Origin: an uncultured Pelolinea sp.
Lineage (GTDB): Bacteria > Chloroflexota > Anaerolineae > Anaerolineales > Anaerolineaceae
Assembly: GCA_937902055.1 (NCBI GenBank)
Contig: CALGUJ010000201.1
Location: forward strand, 1 to 5,624
Reading direction: 5' to 3'
DNA: 5,624 nucleotides
Both the position numbers and the translations under genes were made by a program. The notes beneath the pieces were generated by a model, which made no database searches, was not told the DNA's origin, and worked only from the letters and a program-made list of their open reading frames with translations. The stretch's first letter is position 1; each line of letters starts with the position of its first letter. Shown one piece after another: positions 4,708-5,624 of the stretch.

Positions 4708-5624
4708 TTATCCTTCGATGTTGCGGACCTGAGGAAGCAGCAGACCAACCGCCATGCCCAACAAACTCAGGACACCCGCAATAAAGTACCAGATAGGCAA
4801 CCCGAAGCGATCCGAAACCGGTCCGGCAATAGCCAGGCCAATCGGAGTGGTTAACCAAAGTAGACTTGTCGTCATGGTCAGTACTCGTCCCTGGAATTCA
4901 GGTGTCACGCTGGCCTGCAGAATTGCCAGGAATGGACCATCGATAAATGGAACCATAAAGCTTAAGGCAAAGATCATCACAATGAAAGTAGTGAATTGGT
5001 TGGATCCCAGAAAGCTGATCAGGATAAAGCAGATCCCGATCGCCGTCAATGAACACCATATGGTCCAAATTTTCTTCTTGAACCCACCCCAAATTCCCAG
5101 CAGCACACCACCGACGACAACTCCGATCCCGGCTACAGACTCCACCAGGGCATATTGCCCGGCTTCGCCGTTGAAATGCTTGCTGACCAGGAGGGGAAGA
5201 AGAGAGAACGCCGGTGATAGGGCAATCTTGAATCCCATGGCGATGACGATCAGCGCGACCAGACCTTTCCAGTTAAGGATATACCGCAGACCGCCGAGCA
5301 TATCCACCAGCAGGGATTTAAAGGTGAGCGTAGCTTTTTTAGGATCGGTTTCCGGCTGCGGAATGCGGATGAAGAACAGGATGGCAACAGCAAAAAATGC
5401 AGTGACGAAATCAACCGAAAGCGTTCCCTGAACATCCAGCCATTCCAATAACAACGCTCCCAAAGGGGGAGCAACGATATTAACGCTGCCGCGCAGCGCC
5501 TGATTCAAGCCGGCGATGCGCGAAAGTTGTTCGCCGGGCACCATCAGGGAAACGGAAGCTTGTTCTGCGGGGAAATGGAACGCGCCGCCGATTGCCCGGA
5601 TGAACATCAACACATAGATATGCC
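4708..5624 (-). CDS. MFS transporter, efflux type, N-terminus outside window
   Basis: Integral inner-membrane protein of the major facilitator superfamily, probably a proton-driven exporter. Visible are 304 residues up to the TAA at 4708; the reading frame stays open to the right edge (HIYVLMFIRAIGG...), so roughly the first 100 residues are missing compared with the usual 400-420. The FIRAIGGAFHFPAEQASVSL segment, then VPGEQLSRIAGLNQALRG and the APPLGALLLEWL helix match the fourth and fifth helix region of the MFS_3 group (enterobactin exporter- and macrolide efflux-like proteins). The cytoplasmic central loop (PQPETDPKKATLTFKSLL) is followed by about six more helices. GIWGGFKKK resembles the second-half motif A, and VTPEFQGRVLTM is typical of the group. 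A GTG at 5613 is an internal valine, not a start. The exported compound cannot be told. It ends 155 bp before the S4 gene, which has its own promoter. Confidence 0.88.
   Translation of the reverse strand, partial: HIYVLMFIRAIGGAFHFPAEQASVSLMVPGEQLSRIAGLNQALRGSVNIVAPPLGALLLEWLDVQGTLSVDFVTAFFAVAILFFIRIPQPETDPKKATLTFKSLLVDMLGGLRYILNWKGLVALIVIAMGFKIALSPAFSLLPLLVSKHFNGEAGQYALVESVAGIGVVVGGVLLGIWGGFKKKIWTIWCSLTAIGICFILISFLGSNQFTTFIVMIFALSFMVPFIDGPFLAILQASVTPEFQGRVLTMTTSLLWLTTPIGLAIAGPVSDRFGLPIWYFIAGVLSLLGMAVGLLLPQVRNIEG

Noticed and set aside
4692..4715. Small palindrome around the MFS stop codon (GGATA / TATCC)
   Set aside because: It has 5 bp, mostly A/T, with no U-run; not supportable as a terminator.
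4754..5431. 225-codon open frame on the plus strand
   Set aside because: It is antisense to the MFS gene; the product has no family features, and the opposite frame is clearly a membrane transporter.
5611..5613. GTG as the start of the MFS gene
   Set aside because: The frame continues to the window edge and the residues at this point match the middle of the N-terminal MFS half, so the true start is outside.

Overview
All six genes in this window lie on the minus strand, so the reading order is from high to low coordinates. Composition is moderate GC. The lipoprotein signal followed by an Ala/Glu/Pro-rich linker, the LacI-controlled sugar importer and the zinc-free ribosomal protein S4 suggest a member of the Chloroflexota, possibly Anaerolineae. 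That placement is inference from sequence style; no marker gene settles it.

Layout in transcription order: (1) 5624-4708, most of an MFS efflux-type permease whose N-terminus is outside the window. (2) 4707-4553, an AT-rich intergenic stretch with a good promoter and a small leader hairpin in front of the next gene. (3) 4552-3950, a complete but divergent ribosomal protein S4 lacking the zinc-binding cysteines and standing outside any ribosomal operon. (4) 3863-3597, a small three-helix membrane protein resembling the ATP-synthase accessory proteins AtpI/AtpR. (5) 3596-3467, a regulatory region with a sigma70-type promoter and an overlapping LacI-type operator. (6) 3466-2438, a LacI-family repressor. 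(7) 2355-1006, a sugar-binding lipoprotein of the alpha-glucoside (AglE-like) type. (8) 879-1, a MalF/AglF-type permease that runs off the left edge.

The last three genes form a carbohydrate uptake operon. The repressor promoter carries a near-perfect 20-bp operator at the expected transcription start. No second operator is visible before the binding protein, so the simplest model is an autoregulated lacI-SBP-permease transcript, induced when the sugar or a derivative binds the repressor. A 10-bp GC-rich hairpin between the binding-protein and permease genes probably lets the binding protein be made in excess. The second permease, and possibly an ATPase or glycosidase, would lie to the left of the window.

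No mobile element, CRISPR array, tRNA or rRNA is visible, and there is no convincing evidence of a wholly new system. The observations most worth a second look are the cysteine-free solitary S4, the orphan AtpR/AtpI-like protein beside it, the tandem half-site architecture at the lacI operator, and a promoter core shared by lacI and rpsD.
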